From NCBI RefSeq assembly GCF_009939005.1, contig NZ_JAACJS010000002.1:340646-404645 (forward strand): a stretch of DNA of 64,000 bases, written 5' to 3'. Each line of letters opens with the position of its first letter. The stretch's first letter is position 1. Positions 7,555 to 17,427 of the stretch are shown here, in pieces. The notes under the pieces were generated by a model. That model was not told the DNA's origin and ran no database searches. It saw nothing but the letters and a program-made list of their open reading frames with translations. Origin of the DNA: Sediminibacterium roseum (GTDB taxonomy: Bacteria > Bacteroidota > Bacteroidia > Chitinophagales > Chitinophagaceae). A program made the position numbers and the translations under genes.

Positions 7555-9360
7555 ATGGGGCCATCCAATAAATTAAATCTCTCGCGCGTACTGCTCTCCT
7601 CGGCGATCCTGCTGATCGTTGCGTTCCAGTGCTATTGGCTCAACCGGCTTTACAAAGACGAGTGGCAGGGCCTCAAAAAAGAGACCAATGGCATTTTCCG
7701 CGATGTGATCTATAATGTACAGCTGCAGCGGTTTTCGAGAGACTCCTTCATCAGGCGGCAGGTGGCGGGCACCAACCTTTTTGCACATACGGCTGTGAAT
7801 GTATTGCGCAGCCAGACAGCGGCGCTTCCCGATAAAGCAAAAAAACGTTTGCAGGATTCCCTGCGCCAGGATTCGATCTCGCGCGCCGGCGCCGCCCCAC
7901 CGTCCGGGTTCACTTTTAAAATTGTGAACAGGAACACCGGCGACAGTTTGCCCGTGGTAAAAGGCATTGCATTGAGAGGTGATCTTCCGCCGGAGATCGC
8001 GGCGAGGATTGCGGCCAGGGGGCAGATCAGCCATGTAAAACTGCCGCCGCTCATGGATTCGGCCATGCTCGACCGTATGGCGGTAGAGGGGGTAAAGATC
8101 GTTGTGAACCAGCGTTACGATTCAGCATCGCCGCAAACCACGCACCTGCGTACGGTGCAGGGCGCAGCGGCCATCAGCAATATCCTGTTGGAGAAACCCG
8201 CCAAAGCCAAAAAGGGAAAACCAGTGGCCACCTCTATCATCAGGGCAACCGCGGCAACCACTACTTCGGGAATCATCGTGTCTAACCGGCTGCCATCGCG
8301 CCTGCGCGAAAATTCCTTTATCCGGCTGATCTCTAACGGGAAAGTGATCGACGATACCATACCCGTTCGCAAACTCGATTCGGCCTACCGTAAAGAATTA
8401 TCCAAAGCGGGCATACCCATCAGCTTTTACATAAAAAAAGGCGCGGACGATTCATTGCATTGGAAGGATACCATCCCCGCCACCGTGTTTTCAACAGGAA
8501 CGGCCGGCGCGGGATTGATACATCCTTTCTGGTACCAGGCGGGGTTTGAAGACCCGACCGCTTTTTTGCTGAAGAAAATTTCCCTGCAGATCCTGTTCTC
8601 CGTTTTTCTTGTGGCGTTTACATCGCTCGCCTTTATCTTTCTTTACCGCAACCTGATGGCGCAAAGAAAGTTAACCGAAATGAAAAACGATTTCATCAGC
8701 AACATCACCCACGAATTAAAAACACCATTGGCAACCGTAAGCGTGGCAGTGGAAGCGTTGCGCAATTTTGGCGGGATACAAAACCCGGAACGCACAAAAG
8801 AATACCTCGATATTTCGGCATCGGAATTACAACGACTCAGTTTACTGGTTGATAAAGTCCTCAAACTGTCCCTCTTCGAAAACAGGGAACTCGAACTAAA
8901 AAAAGAAATGTTCGACCTGAGAGAGCTCACCGAAGAAGTGCTGAACACGATGAAACTCCAGTTCGATACCAACAAGGCAAAAGTTGAGCTGGATGTACAG
9001 GGGAACTATTTTACCATCCATGCAGACAGGCTCCATATTACAAGCGTGATCTTTAACCTGCTCGACAATGCCCTGAAATACAGCAATGGCAAGCCGCATA
9101 TTTTCATACGCCTGCACCACCAGACAGACCAGGTTATGCTGCAGGTAGAAGACAAAGGCATAGGCATTGCACCCGATTTCAAGTCAAAAATATTCGACAA
9201 ATTTTTCCGCGTGCCAACGGGAAACCATCACAACATCAAGGGATATGGATTAGGGCTCAGTTATGTTGCACACGTGATCAGGCAGCACAACGGAACCATT
9301 TCTGTAGACAGCGAGCCGGGGCATGGCAGCACCTTTACCGTTAAATTTCCTATTACATGA
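7555..9360 (+). CDS. Membrane sensor histidine kinase (OmpR-type partner)
   Basis: The 601-aa kinase has a TM helix at about residues 12-30, a long periplasmic sensor region of about 310 residues without a domain I can name, and a second TM helix at about 345-368. The cytoplasmic core follows directly without a clear HAMP domain: the HisKA box FISNITHELKTPLATV with phospho-acceptor His386, the N box NLLDNALKYS (Asn501 onward), the G1 box EDKGIGIAP and the G2 region GYGLGLSYV. The gene overlaps the regulator by four bases. The layout resembles RprX-type kinases of Bacteroides, and the signal is unknown. The divergent GLPGLI gene and shared operator suggest that it monitors the envelope. Confidence 0.93.
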   Translation: MGPSNKLNLSRVLLSSAILLIVAFQCYWLNRLYKDEWQGLKKETNGIFRDVIYNVQLQRFSRDSFIRRQVAGTNLFAHTAVNVLRSQTAALPDKAKKRLQDSLRQDSISRAGAAPPSGFTFKIVNRNTGDSLPVVKGIALRGDLPPEIAARIAARGQISHVKLPPLMDSAMLDRMAVEGVKIVVNQRYDSASPQTTHLRTVQGAAAISNILLEKPAKAKKGKPVATSIIRATAATTTSGIIVSNRLPSRLRENSFIRLISNGKVIDDTIPVRKLDSAYRKELSKAGIPISFYIKKGADDSLHWKDTIPATVFSTGTAGAGLIHPFWYQAGFEDPTAFLLKKISLQILFSVFLVAFTSLAFIFLYRNLMAQRKLTEMKNDFISNITHELKTPLATVSVAVEALRNFGGIQNPERTKEYLDISASELQRLSLLVDKVLKLSLFENRELELKKEMFDLRELTEEVLNTMKLQFDTNKAKVELDVQGNYFTIHADRLHITSVIFNLLDNALKYSNGKPHIFIRLHHQTDQVMLQVEDKGIGIAPDFKSKIFDKFFRVPTGNHHNIKGYGLGLSYVAHVIRQHNGTISVDSEPGHGSTFTVKFPIT

Positions 9361-10040
9361 GCATAAAAGTATTGTACGTAGAAGATGAATTGTTTCTCGG
9401 AAAGATCGTGAAAGAAACCCTCGAGTTGCGCGGCTTTGAAGTGATCATGGAAAGCGATGGGGCGGACGTGGTACAGTCATTCGAAAAAAACAACCCGGAT
9501 ATCTGCGTATTTGATGTGATGCTCCCTAACCGGAGTGGGTTCGAACTTGCAGAAGACATCCGCAAACTGAACGATGATGTGCCCGTGATCTTTCTCACCG
9601 CCAAAACCCAAACAGACGATGTGGTGCATGGTTTCAAAATCGGCGGCAACGATTACATACGAAAACCGTTCAGCATGGAAGAACTCATCGTAAGGATCGA
9701 AAATGCACTGCGGTTAAAAAAAGACGAGCCGCTTACGCTGGTGGGCGATACGGTACAGATTGGAAAATACCAGTTTCATCTGAACAAACAGGTGCTTGCC
9801 ATAGGGGCCGAAGAAAAAAAACTTTCTTACCGCGAAAGCGAACTGCTCAAATACCTGTACCTGCACCGCGACCAGGTAATAGACCGCCGCGACCTGCTCA
9901 ACCACATCTGGGGCAACGACTCCTTTTTCAACAGCAGAAACCTCGATGTATACATCACCAAGATACGCGGGTACCTGAAAGAGGATGATGCACTGGAGAT
10001 CATCACGATCAAAGGGGTGGGTTACAGGTTCATAGGGTAA
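9357..10040 (+). CDS. OmpR/PhoB-family response regulator
   Basis: The 227-aa protein has a receiver domain (1-120) with acidic residues E9/D10, phospho-acceptor Asp53 (FDVMLPNRSG), Thr in FLTAKTQ and the conserved Lys in IRKPFS. A winged-helix Trans_reg_C domain (about 130-227) ends in the VGYRF strand. The start ATG overlaps the kinase stop (ATGA), so the two form a coupled pair. OmpR-type regulators bind tandem half-sites about 10 bp apart; the pairs at 2632-2649 and 7493-7510 fit this and would give autoregulation plus control of the GLPGLI and barrel genes. Confidence 0.94.
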   Translation: MSIKVLYVEDELFLGKIVKETLELRGFEVIMESDGADVVQSFEKNNPDICVFDVMLPNRSGFELAEDIRKLNDDVPVIFLTAKTQTDDVVHGFKIGGNDYIRKPFSMEELIVRIENALRLKKDEPLTLVGDTVQIGKYQFHLNKQVLAIGAEEKKLSYRESELLKYLYLHRDQVIDRRDLLNHIWGNDSFFNSRNLDVYITKIRGYLKEDDALEIITIKGVGYRFIG

Positions 10041-10047
10041 GCGGCGG

Positions 10048-10066
10048 GGCGAACAACCGGTTCGCC
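10048..10066 (+). other. Short hairpin after the regulator gene
   Basis: A 7-bp stem (10048-10054 with 10060-10066) follows the stop by a few bases but has no T-run. It may be a weak terminator or an RNA 3' stabiliser. Confidence 0.3.
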
Positions 10067-10133
10067 GTGTGCAAAATACCGCATCACACACTCCAAACTC
10101 TTTCCTACCTTCGCGCTCACAAACGATTCTACC

Positions 10134-11321
10134 ATGAATGAAAAATTTGTAGCACGGATCCAGTCTGAATTAAAGGAGATCGAATCAGCCGGTCTGATGA
10201 AAAAAGAAAGGGTGATCACCAGCGAACAGGGCCCGGAGATCACGGTAAACGGAAAGAAAGTGCTGAATTTCTGCGCAAACAATTACCTCGGTTTGTCATC
10301 TCACCCCAAAGTGATCGAAGCGGCGCACAGGGCCATCGATACACATGGGTATGGAATGAGCAGTGTGCGTTTTATCTGCGGAACGCAGGACATACACAAG
10401 GAGCTCGAGCAAAAGATAGCCACGTTCCTGGGAACAGAAGATACCATTTTATACGCCGCCGCTTTTGATGCAAACGGTGGCGTGTTTGAACCTTTATTTG
10501 GAGAAGAAGATGCCATCATCAGCGATGCGCTCAACCACGCGTCTATCATCGACGGTGTTCGTTTGTGCAAAGCGCAGCGTTACCGCTACGAGCACAACAA
10601 CATGGCCGACCTCGAAGCAAAACTGAAAGAAAGCGCGGGCTGCAGGAGCCGTATCATTGTAACCGATGGTTCGTTCAGTATGGATGGAACCATTGCCCAG
10701 CTCGATAAGATCTGCGACCTCGCAGATCAATACGATGCCATCGTGATGATCGATGAGTGCCATTCTTCGGGCTTCCTTGGCAAAACCGGCCGCGGCACGC
10801 ACGAGTACAGGAATGTGATGGGAAGGATCGACATCATTACCGGCACACTGGGTAAAGCGCTCGGCGGCGCGAGCGGTGGTTTTACTTCGGGAAGAAAAGA
10901 GATCATCGAGATGCTGCGCCAGCGAAGCCGTCCATACCTGTTCTCAAACACAGTGGCGCCAAGCATCGTGGGTGCGTCGATCGCCGTGCTCGATATGCTT
11001 ACGGAAACAACCGAACTGCGCGATAAACTCGAATACAACACAAAATATTTCCGCAGTAAAATGACCGAAGCCGGTTTCGACATCAAACCCGGCGATCATC
11101 CGATTGTTCCCATCATGTTGTACGATGCAGTGGTGGCGCAGAACTTCGCGGCCAGACTGCTGGACGAAGATGTTTATGTGATCGGCTTTTTCTTCCCTGT
11201 TGTTGCCAAAGGCCTCGCCCGCATCCGCGTTCAGCTGAGCGCCGCGCATCAACAGGAACACCTCGACAGGGCTATTGCAGCATTCACCAAAGTTGGTAAG
11301 GAATTGGGCGTACTGAAATAA
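10134..11321 (+). CDS. kbl: Glycine C-acetyltransferase (2-amino-3-ketobutyrate CoA ligase)
   Basis: This 395-aa PLP enzyme is of the alpha-oxoamine synthase family and interconverts 2-amino-3-oxobutyrate plus CoA with glycine plus acetyl-CoA (threonine breakdown). The PLP lysine is Lys241 in TGTLGKALGGASGG. NFCANNYLGLSSHP near residue 45, the DECHSSGFLG segment near 205 and DGSFSMDG near 180 are characteristic. Length and the SVRFICGTQDIHKELE stretch fit Kbl better than serine palmitoyltransferase or BioF. No threonine dehydrogenase lies next to it. A near-match -7 box (TACCTTCG, 10106-10113) suggests its own promoter. Confidence 0.92.
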   Translation: MNEKFVARIQSELKEIESAGLMKKERVITSEQGPEITVNGKKVLNFCANNYLGLSSHPKVIEAAHRAIDTHGYGMSSVRFICGTQDIHKELEQKIATFLGTEDTILYAAAFDANGGVFEPLFGEEDAIISDALNHASIIDGVRLCKAQRYRYEHNNMADLEAKLKESAGCRSRIIVTDGSFSMDGTIAQLDKICDLADQYDAIVMIDECHSSGFLGKTGRGTHEYRNVMGRIDIITGTLGKALGGASGGFTSGRKEIIEMLRQRSRPYLFSNTVAPSIVGASIAVLDMLTETTELRDKLEYNTKYFRSKMTEAGFDIKPGDHPIVPIMLYDAVVAQNFAARLLDEDVYVIGFFFPVVAKGLARIRVQLSAAHQQEHLDRAIAAFTKVGKELGVLK

Positions 11322-11373
11322 TTTATAATTAGCAATTAGTAATTAATAATTTAAAAAATAACGAACAGACTGC

Positions 11374-12222
11374 ATGAAAAAGACTACGATCCTAAATCCG
11401 TTTTTTTTATTATTCATTATTATTTGTTCATTATTGATTTCGGCCTGTTCTCCTAACAACGTGAAGACAGATGACTCGCTGAAAAAATATTTCGAAGAGA
11501 AAAATGTGACAGGCACTTTTGGTTTGTACGACAATGGAAGCGGCCAGTTTACCATCTACAATTTGTCGCGTTTTAAAGATTCAGCTTATTTACCCGCATC
11601 CACATTCAAGATCGTTAACACGCTGATCGGCCTTGAAACGGGTAAGATCGTAAACGAACAGATGGTGATCCCATGGGATGGCGTGGTCCGCGTTTTCCCC
11701 GGCGGAGATACTGCAAAGTCATGGAACAAGGACCTTACCATGGAGCAGGCCTTCAAAGCCTCTGCCGTTCCTTACTACCAGGAAGTGGCCCGCCGCATAG
11801 GCAGGGAAAACATGCAGCACTGGCTGGATACGCTCAACTACGGCAGCAAAAAGATCACCACGAAGATCGATACATTCTGGCTCGACAATTCGCTGAAGAT
11901 CACTCCTGATGAAGAAATGGGACTGGTGAAGAAGTTATACTTCGGTCAACTTCCCTTCCAGAAAAGATCGCAGGACATTGTTAAGAAGGTCATGCTCCAG
12001 GAAGACAATGCCAATTACAAACTCAGCTACAAAAGCGGCTGGGGTTTCCGTGAAAACGGGAACGCGCTGGGCTGGATCGTTGGATGGATAGAAGAGAACA
12101 GGCACCCTTATTTCTTCGTGTTGAACGTAGAGGGTGCTCACGATCTTAACCTCGGCACTTTGCGATTGGATATATTGAAGGCGATCCTGAAACAGAATGG
12201 ATTCCTGGAAGGGAAAAGATAA
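11374..12222 (+). CDS. Class D (OXA-type) beta-lactamase, lipoprotein
   Basis: The 282-aa product has a lipoprotein signal peptide with lipobox ISAC (Cys25), so it is probably anchored in an envelope membrane. The class D motifs are in order: S76-T-F-K79 (nucleophile Ser and the Lys that is carboxylated), S130-A-V, Y156-G-S (YGN position, Asn to Ser) and K220-S-G (KTG position). WDG after the first helix and FWLDNSLKITPDE are also typical of OXA enzymes. The family hydrolyses penicillins, sometimes carbapenems; the spectrum cannot be told from sequence. No mobile element is near, so it looks chromosomal. The upstream 40 bp and the signal-peptide codons are very AT-rich. Confidence 0.9.
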   Translation: MKKTTILNPFFLLFIIICSLLISACSPNNVKTDDSLKKYFEEKNVTGTFGLYDNGSGQFTIYNLSRFKDSAYLPASTFKIVNTLIGLETGKIVNEQMVIPWDGVVRVFPGGDTAKSWNKDLTMEQAFKASAVPYYQEVARRIGRENMQHWLDTLNYGSKKITTKIDTFWLDNSLKITPDEEMGLVKKLYFGQLPFQKRSQDIVKKVMLQEDNANYKLSYKSGWGFRENGNALGWIVGWIEENRHPYFFVLNVEGAHDLNLGTLRLDILKAILKQNGFLEGKR

Positions 12223-12257
12223 CGGCCTGATCAACGATGTTATAAAGAACAACAAGC

Positions 12258-12674
12258 CTATAACCTGAAAAGCGCATAATCGGGATGGGCCGGGTTTACC
12301 ACGAGCTCCTGCCGGGTTGGACTGATCAGGATATCCATCGCCTCCATAGGAATAGCGCCGAGTAAACATTGGTTGTTGCCGGGTAAAACAATAGCATCTA
12401 CGCGGCAGGTCCGGTTTGCAAACCTTACTTCTACAGGGCCTACGATTTCATATTCACCAATCATCCCATCTGCCAACTGAAACTTTCCTTTATCTATCAC
12501 TTCAAGGTTCAGGTAGGTTCGAATGGATTCGTTTATACACATGTACAAACTTCCGGTATCAACCAGCATTTCAACCTCTATGCTCCTGATCTCGTAATCA
12601 TCCACCAATTCGTGCCGGTCGTTGATCACATGCCATCTATTTGCCAGCCCAATCGTTGCAAACACATATCCCAT
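12258..12674 (-). CDS. Retropepsin-like (clan AA) aspartic protease
   Basis: The 138-aa single-domain protein has the catalytic motif D39-T-G-S in a hydrophobic strand (VEMLVDTGS) and the second conserved hydrophobic-Gly motif CLLGAIPMEAMDI (about 108-120). This matches bacterial single-domain clan AA proteases, which must dimerise to make an active site. No signal peptide is present, so it is probably cytoplasmic. Substrates of these small bacterial enzymes are mostly unknown. It is convergent with the beta-lactamase gene and lies 64 bp upstream of nothing obvious; its own leader is the short AT-rich gap before the barrel gene's stop. Confidence 0.8.
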   Translation of the reverse strand: MGYVFATIGLANRWHVINDRHELVDDYEIRSIEVEMLVDTGSLYMCINESIRTYLNLEVIDKGKFQLADGMIGEYEIVGPVEVRFANRTCRVDAIVLPGNNQCLLGAIPMEAMDILISPTRQELVVNPAHPDYALFRL

Positions 12675-12738
12675 ATTGAATAATTTTCGGTAAAATTAAA
12701 TACCGCCATCATTCAAAAATTAGGTATTTATACGCGAT

Positions 12739-15192
12739 TTAATTGCCTGCTCTTCCTGCCTCACTATCGGCGCTGCCTGTTTTTCTTTTCTGTTCCGTTC
12801 CCGGTTGTTTTCCGAAACTGTAGGCGAAAGATAGGGTGAAGGTCTGGTTGTAAAACCTGTTTGCATAGCGTATGGCCACATTGGGTACATTGGTGATGTT
12901 GCCCGTTGATGTATTGGTATTGAACAGGTCCCTGAAATTCAAACGCACAGAGGCCTTGTTGCTCCAGAACTTTTTCTGCACGCCGCCATTCACCTGTCCG
13001 AAAGCGATCTTATCGAACTGCGCCTGCTGGCGCGGTGAACAATAAAACCCTCCAAGCTCCGCGCTCCATCCTTTGCCCAGGGTAAACTGGTTGTTGAGTT
13101 GCGCAAAAACATAAGTCGTGGCCGTTTCTATTTTTCCCGAAGGAACACTGCCTTTGTATTTCTGGTAATTGAAAAAATCGGTGTACGAGTTGAATGTCCA
13201 CCAACTCGCCGGGCGCAGGTTCGTTTCAAGGCTCAGCAGGAAATAATCCCAATTGCCGATATTGCCATTGCGGCTCACGAACACACCATTTGCCTGGTCG
13301 ATCGTTTCGATCTGTACATCTGAAGTATGAATGTACTGCGCAGACAACGTCAATTTGTTTTTGTGATTGATCGATACTTTAAAATCATTCGAAAACTGCG
13401 GGCGCAAAAACGGGTTGCCCGCAAACGATGTAAACTTGTCGATGATAAAAACAAACGGGTTCAGGTCCTGGTAATTGGGCCTGTCTATCCGGCGGCCAAA
13501 TGCAAAGAACAGATTGTTGTTGCCGGATGAGTCCAGTTTGTACGAAAGGTAAACGGTTGGGAAAAGGTTCGTATACTGTTTTGTAAACGCAGAATCGGGC
13601 TTGTATGCATTACCCAGCTGGTGCCCGTTCCCGTTCGTGTTCTCGAGGCGCAGCCCTGCCTGTATACTGAACCGCCGTATCTCTTTGTTGAAACTGAGGT
13701 AAGCCGCATTGATGTTTTCCTTATAGATAAAATGATTGGTGCTGTTGTAGTTCACCGTACGCACTCCATTCACAACATCAAAATACCTCGCTTCGTTATC
13801 TGAAGTAACATAACTCGTTTTCAGTCCTGCTTCAATTTTTGCCTTGCCCGGCAATGGTTTTGAAAGATCGGCCTTGGCTGCATAAATAGAGATATTGGAA
13901 GGCACCTGCGCGGTAATATCCTGTACGCCCTTTAAGCCGCCGGCCGGGTTGTAAGTGCCGTTTGAAAACGATTGGTCCTGGTTGGATGTGTAGTTGATGT
14001 AATCCATATCAAAATTCAAAACCTTACCGGTGCTGTCGAACTTGTGCGTATAATTGAGGTTAACGCCATGCTTCGAAAAACGGCTGCTGCTGCGGTTATC
14101 GGCGCGTATGCTCGAATCGAGCACACCCGAAGCATTGTACAGGTTGCTGTAGGTAGGGCGCAGTTCGCTCCTGTCCGAAACCGATCCTGTATATACAATT
14201 CCCCATGTTGTTTTTGGTGTTGCATAAAAATCGAAACCGATTTTTGCATTCGGGTTGCTGCTTTCCGGGTTGAAATAGGTGTTCTGCCTGAACATTGAAT
14301 ACAGCTGCCCGCTTCCGTTGTAATAATCCCGGTCGATGGTAAGCTCGCGCCTTGTCTTTTGCTGGTTGCTGCCGATGCTTACAAACAGGTTTGTTTTGCC
14401 GGTATAGTAATTCAGGTTCAGGTTCTCCGTAAACCTTGCATAGTACGATTGCCCGTAGCTTGCAGAGAGCGATCCGTTGAATCCTTTTGCTTTTGATTTT
14501 TTCGTTTTGATGTTGATCACCCCGCCGTTTCCAGCCGCATCGTAACGTGCAGGCGGGTTGTCCATCAGCTCAATTTTGTCAAGCTGCGCAGCGGGTAAGG
14601 AGCGCAGGTAAGCCGCGAGGTCGCTGGCGGATAGATAAGTGGGTTTGTCATCGATCATCACCAATACACTTGATTTGCCTTTGAAACTGATGGCGCCATT
14701 TTCATCCACGATCACCCCTGGTGTTTTTTCCAATACTTCAAGCGCATTGGCACCGGCACTGGAAATCATCGCGTCAACGTTTACAACGGTTTTATCGAGC
14801 TTCTGCTCTACAACCTGCTTCGATGCGGTAACGGTTACCGAACCCAATTCGCCGGTCAACTCCTGCAGTTCTATCACCGGCACAGCAACATCCTGTTTTG
14901 AAACGATAACAACCGCGCTGTAATATTTTTTATAACCTACCGATTCAGCCAAAACAATATAGCTTCCTTCTCTCACCTCCTTAAACAGGAATTTTGCATT
15001 GACATCCGTTGCCACTACGGTTACTGCAGATGAATCTTTTGCATTGAGCAAAGAAACAGATGCGCCCGCCAGGGGTTTTTTGTGGTTATCGAGAATTGAT
15101 CCGCGCACCACAGGCAAAACCTGGGCAGAAAGGGCATTTACAAACAATACTCCGAGGCTGAGGCAGATCCCGCGCTGAAGAAACTTTTTCAT
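12739..15192 (-). CDS. Outer-membrane beta-barrel (TonB-receptor-like) protein
   Basis: The 817-aa protein has a signal peptide (about 1-23, ending ALSAQ), a CarboxypepD_reg-like domain (about 27-110), a plug domain (about 120-235, with LEVLEKTPGVIVDENGAISFKG and ELMDNPPARYDAAG) and an outer-membrane beta-barrel C-terminal part of the OMP_b-brl_3 kind, closing with FTLSFAYSFGKQ and a short Lys/Ser/Gly tail. It differs clearly from the barrel at 2721 and is not a tandem copy. It probably transports or binds an unknown ligand. It is transcribed divergently from ispG across a 135-bp gap. GGTTAC and GGTTAA half-sites near 15235 and 15250 resemble the TTAACCTT operator but the spacing is different. 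Confidence 0.86.
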   Translation of the reverse strand: MKKFLQRGICLSLGVLFVNALSAQVLPVVRGSILDNHKKPLAGASVSLLNAKDSSAVTVVATDVNAKFLFKEVREGSYIVLAESVGYKKYYSAVVIVSKQDVAVPVIELQELTGELGSVTVTASKQVVEQKLDKTVVNVDAMISSAGANALEVLEKTPGVIVDENGAISFKGKSSVLVMIDDKPTYLSASDLAAYLRSLPAAQLDKIELMDNPPARYDAAGNGGVINIKTKKSKAKGFNGSLSASYGQSYYARFTENLNLNYYTGKTNLFVSIGSNQQKTRRELTIDRDYYNGSGQLYSMFRQNTYFNPESSNPNAKIGFDFYATPKTTWGIVYTGSVSDRSELRPTYSNLYNASGVLDSSIRADNRSSSRFSKHGVNLNYTHKFDSTGKVLNFDMDYINYTSNQDQSFSNGTYNPAGGLKGVQDITAQVPSNISIYAAKADLSKPLPGKAKIEAGLKTSYVTSDNEARYFDVVNGVRTVNYNSTNHFIYKENINAAYLSFNKEIRRFSIQAGLRLENTNGNGHQLGNAYKPDSAFTKQYTNLFPTVYLSYKLDSSGNNNLFFAFGRRIDRPNYQDLNPFVFIIDKFTSFAGNPFLRPQFSNDFKVSINHKNKLTLSAQYIHTSDVQIETIDQANGVFVSRNGNIGNWDYFLLSLETNLRPASWWTFNSYTDFFNYQKYKGSVPSGKIETATTYVFAQLNNQFTLGKGWSAELGGFYCSPRQQAQFDKIAFGQVNGGVQKKFWSNKASVRLNFRDLFNTNTSTGNITNVPNVAIRYANRFYNQTFTLSFAYSFGKQPGTEQKRKTGSADSEAGRAGN

Positions 15193-15302
15193 TGGTCTGG
15201 TTTTGTACGAACGGGAACGCCGGTTTTGTTAAAAGGTTACAGCCAAACGGGTTAATTTGAGGTTCACAGGGCATTTGCCCTGTTTGTCTGCCGCATAACT
15301 GT

Positions 15303-15310
15303 TAATTTTG
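15303..15310 (+). promoter_or_regulatory. -7 promoter box (TAATTTTG) for ispG
   Basis: An exact TAnnTTTG match ends 17 bp before the ispG ATG. Confidence 0.55.
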
Positions 15311-15327
15311 CAGCATATTTACCTCCT

Positions 15328-17337
15328 ATGCAATTGTATTGTAACTCGCTTACACAATATAGCCGGCTCAAAACACGCGAAGTAAAGATCGGCGACCTGC
15401 TGCTTGGCAATGGGCACCCCATTCGTTTGCAGACCATGACCACTACAGACACCATGGACACACTGGCCACAGTAGAACAAAGCATCCGGTGCATCGAGGC
15501 CGGTGCGGAACTGGTGCGGATAACGGCGCCGAGTAAAAAAGAAGCGGAGAATTTGCTGAATATAAAGAACGAACTGCGCAAAAGAGGTTACAACACACCC
15601 CTGATCGCTGATATCCATTTCACACCCAACGCAGCAGAGATCGCCGCGCGCATTATTGAGAAAGTGAGGGTGAACCCGGGTAATTATGTTGACAAGAAGA
15701 AATTTGAACAGATCGATTACACCGATGCCGAATACCTCGAAGAGATCGAACGCATACGCGAACGCTTTACGCCGCTGGTGAAGATCTGCAAGGAATACGG
15801 AACGGCTATGCGCATTGGCACCAACCACGGTTCGCTGAGCGACAGGATCATGAGCCGCTATGGCGATACCCCGATGGGAATGGTAGAGAGCGCAATGGAA
15901 TTTCTACGCATCGCACGCGCAGAAACCTATCACAACATTGTGCTGAGCATGAAAGCGAGTAACCCGCAGGTGATGGTACAGGCGTACCGCTTACTGATCC
16001 AGCAGATGGATGCAGAGTTCGGCGAATGCTATCCATTACACCTTGGCGTTACAGAAGCAGGCGATGGCGAAGACGGCCGTGTAAAAAGCGCAGCAGGCAT
16101 CGGCACCCTGCTCGAAGATGGCATCGGCGATACGGTTCGCGTGAGTCTCACAGAGGATCCCGAATTCGAGATCCCTGTTTGCCGCGATATTGTAAAACGA
16201 TATACAACAAGGGCATCTGCCGCGGCACACATTCCACCTGCTGATAAGATCCCTTACAGCCCGTTCACCTATAAAAGAAGGGAAACCTTTGCAGTAAAGA
16301 ACATCGGCGGCAAACAAGTGCCGGTTGTAGTGGCCGATCTTGGGAAACTGCAGAAGATCGCGCCAAAGGACCTGGAAAGCATTGGATACAAATACGATGA
16401 GGCGCTCGACAAATGGAACATCAGCGACGCTGCAGCAGATTATGTTTTTACAGGCAATGTAGAACTTGATTTTGCATTACCCGGAACCTTATCCGTTATC
16501 ACCTATCCCGCAACATGGGCGCTGGCGGCCGGCAAAGAAAAACATTTTCCCATCTTCGATATAACGGGCTATGTAAACGCGGAGCGCAAAAGCGATGTGT
16601 TGAATTTTGTGATGATCGATTGCTACGGCGATGCAACGTCTATAAACGATCATACCCATCTCGATGAGATCGCAAACGACCCCACCGTTGTGCTTTGTTT
16701 AAGCAGCACCGACCAGCATGCGATGCCCGCGGTACGCAGGATGTTCATGGAGCTGGTTAACCGTGCCATCCAGAATCCTGTTGTATTGATCACAGACAGC
16801 AACTGGCAAACCACAGACGAGCACCTCATACACTACTCAACAGAATGCGGCGCATTGTTCCTGGATGGGTTTGGGGATGGCATCTGCCTGGGTATGACCA
16901 CGCAGAGCTACAAAATGCAATCGGCCGGAACGCAGGATACAAGCGGAAGAAATTACAGCAGCAATACAACGGTTGAACAATTCATCAACTCAACCGCATT
17001 CAGTATCCTGCAGGCCACACGTACACGGATCTCTAAAACAGAATACATCAGCTGCCCCAGCTGCGGAAGAACCTTGTTCGACCTTCAGGAAACAACAGCG
17101 AAGATCAGGAGCGTGACCCATCACCTCAAAGGCGTAAAGATCGCCATCATGGGATGCATTGTAAACGGTCCCGGCGAAATGGCCGATGCAGATTTTGGTT
17201 ATGTAGGAAGCGGAGTAGGCAAGATCACGTTGTACAAGGGCAAAGACATCATGAAAAGAAACATCGACAGCGAAATTGCAGTGGATGAGCTGATCAACCT
17301 CCTGAAAGAAAACGAAGCATGGGTGGAACCGGCATAA
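15328..17337 (+). CDS. ispG: 4-hydroxy-3-methylbut-2-en-1-yl diphosphate synthase, long three-domain form
   Basis: IspG (GcpE) reduces the cyclic diphosphate MEcPP to HMBPP in the MEP isoprenoid pathway. At 669 aa this is the long form found in Bacteroidota, Chlamydiae and plants, with an extra domain inserted between the TIM barrel and the iron-sulfur domain. The N-terminal barrel has LADIHF-type and VRVNPGN segments. The [4Fe-4S] ligands are visible as Cys576 and Cys579 (CPSCGR), Cys610 (MGCIVNGPGE) and Glu617, with the same Cys-to-Glu spacing as in the short enzymes. GYVGSGVGKITLYKG closes the domain. The gene is divergent from the barrel gene. Confidence 0.96.
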   Translation: MQLYCNSLTQYSRLKTREVKIGDLLLGNGHPIRLQTMTTTDTMDTLATVEQSIRCIEAGAELVRITAPSKKEAENLLNIKNELRKRGYNTPLIADIHFTPNAAEIAARIIEKVRVNPGNYVDKKKFEQIDYTDAEYLEEIERIRERFTPLVKICKEYGTAMRIGTNHGSLSDRIMSRYGDTPMGMVESAMEFLRIARAETYHNIVLSMKASNPQVMVQAYRLLIQQMDAEFGECYPLHLGVTEAGDGEDGRVKSAAGIGTLLEDGIGDTVRVSLTEDPEFEIPVCRDIVKRYTTRASAAAHIPPADKIPYSPFTYKRRETFAVKNIGGKQVPVVVADLGKLQKIAPKDLESIGYKYDEALDKWNISDAAADYVFTGNVELDFALPGTLSVITYPATWALAAGKEKHFPIFDITGYVNAERKSDVLNFVMIDCYGDATSINDHTHLDEIANDPTVVLCLSSTDQHAMPAVRRMFMELVNRAIQNPVVLITDSNWQTTDEHLIHYSTECGALFLDGFGDGICLGMTTQSYKMQSAGTQDTSGRNYSSNTTVEQFINSTAFSILQATRTRISKTEYISCPSCGRTLFDLQETTAKIRSVTHHLKGVKIAIMGCIVNGPGEMADADFGYVGSGVGKITLYKGKDIMKRNIDSEIAVDELINLLKENEAWVEPA

Positions 17338-17427
17338 GGTAAGCACGAACAGGTTGATTCGATGCTTCCAGTTTTTTTATACTTCGATGTTGTACCTCTA
17401 CTTAAGATTCGTACTCAAAAATAATTT

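Noticed and set aside
15235-15255. GGTTAC/GGTTAA as a third copy of the TTAACCTT operator
   Set aside because: The half-sites are incomplete and 15 bp apart instead of 10.
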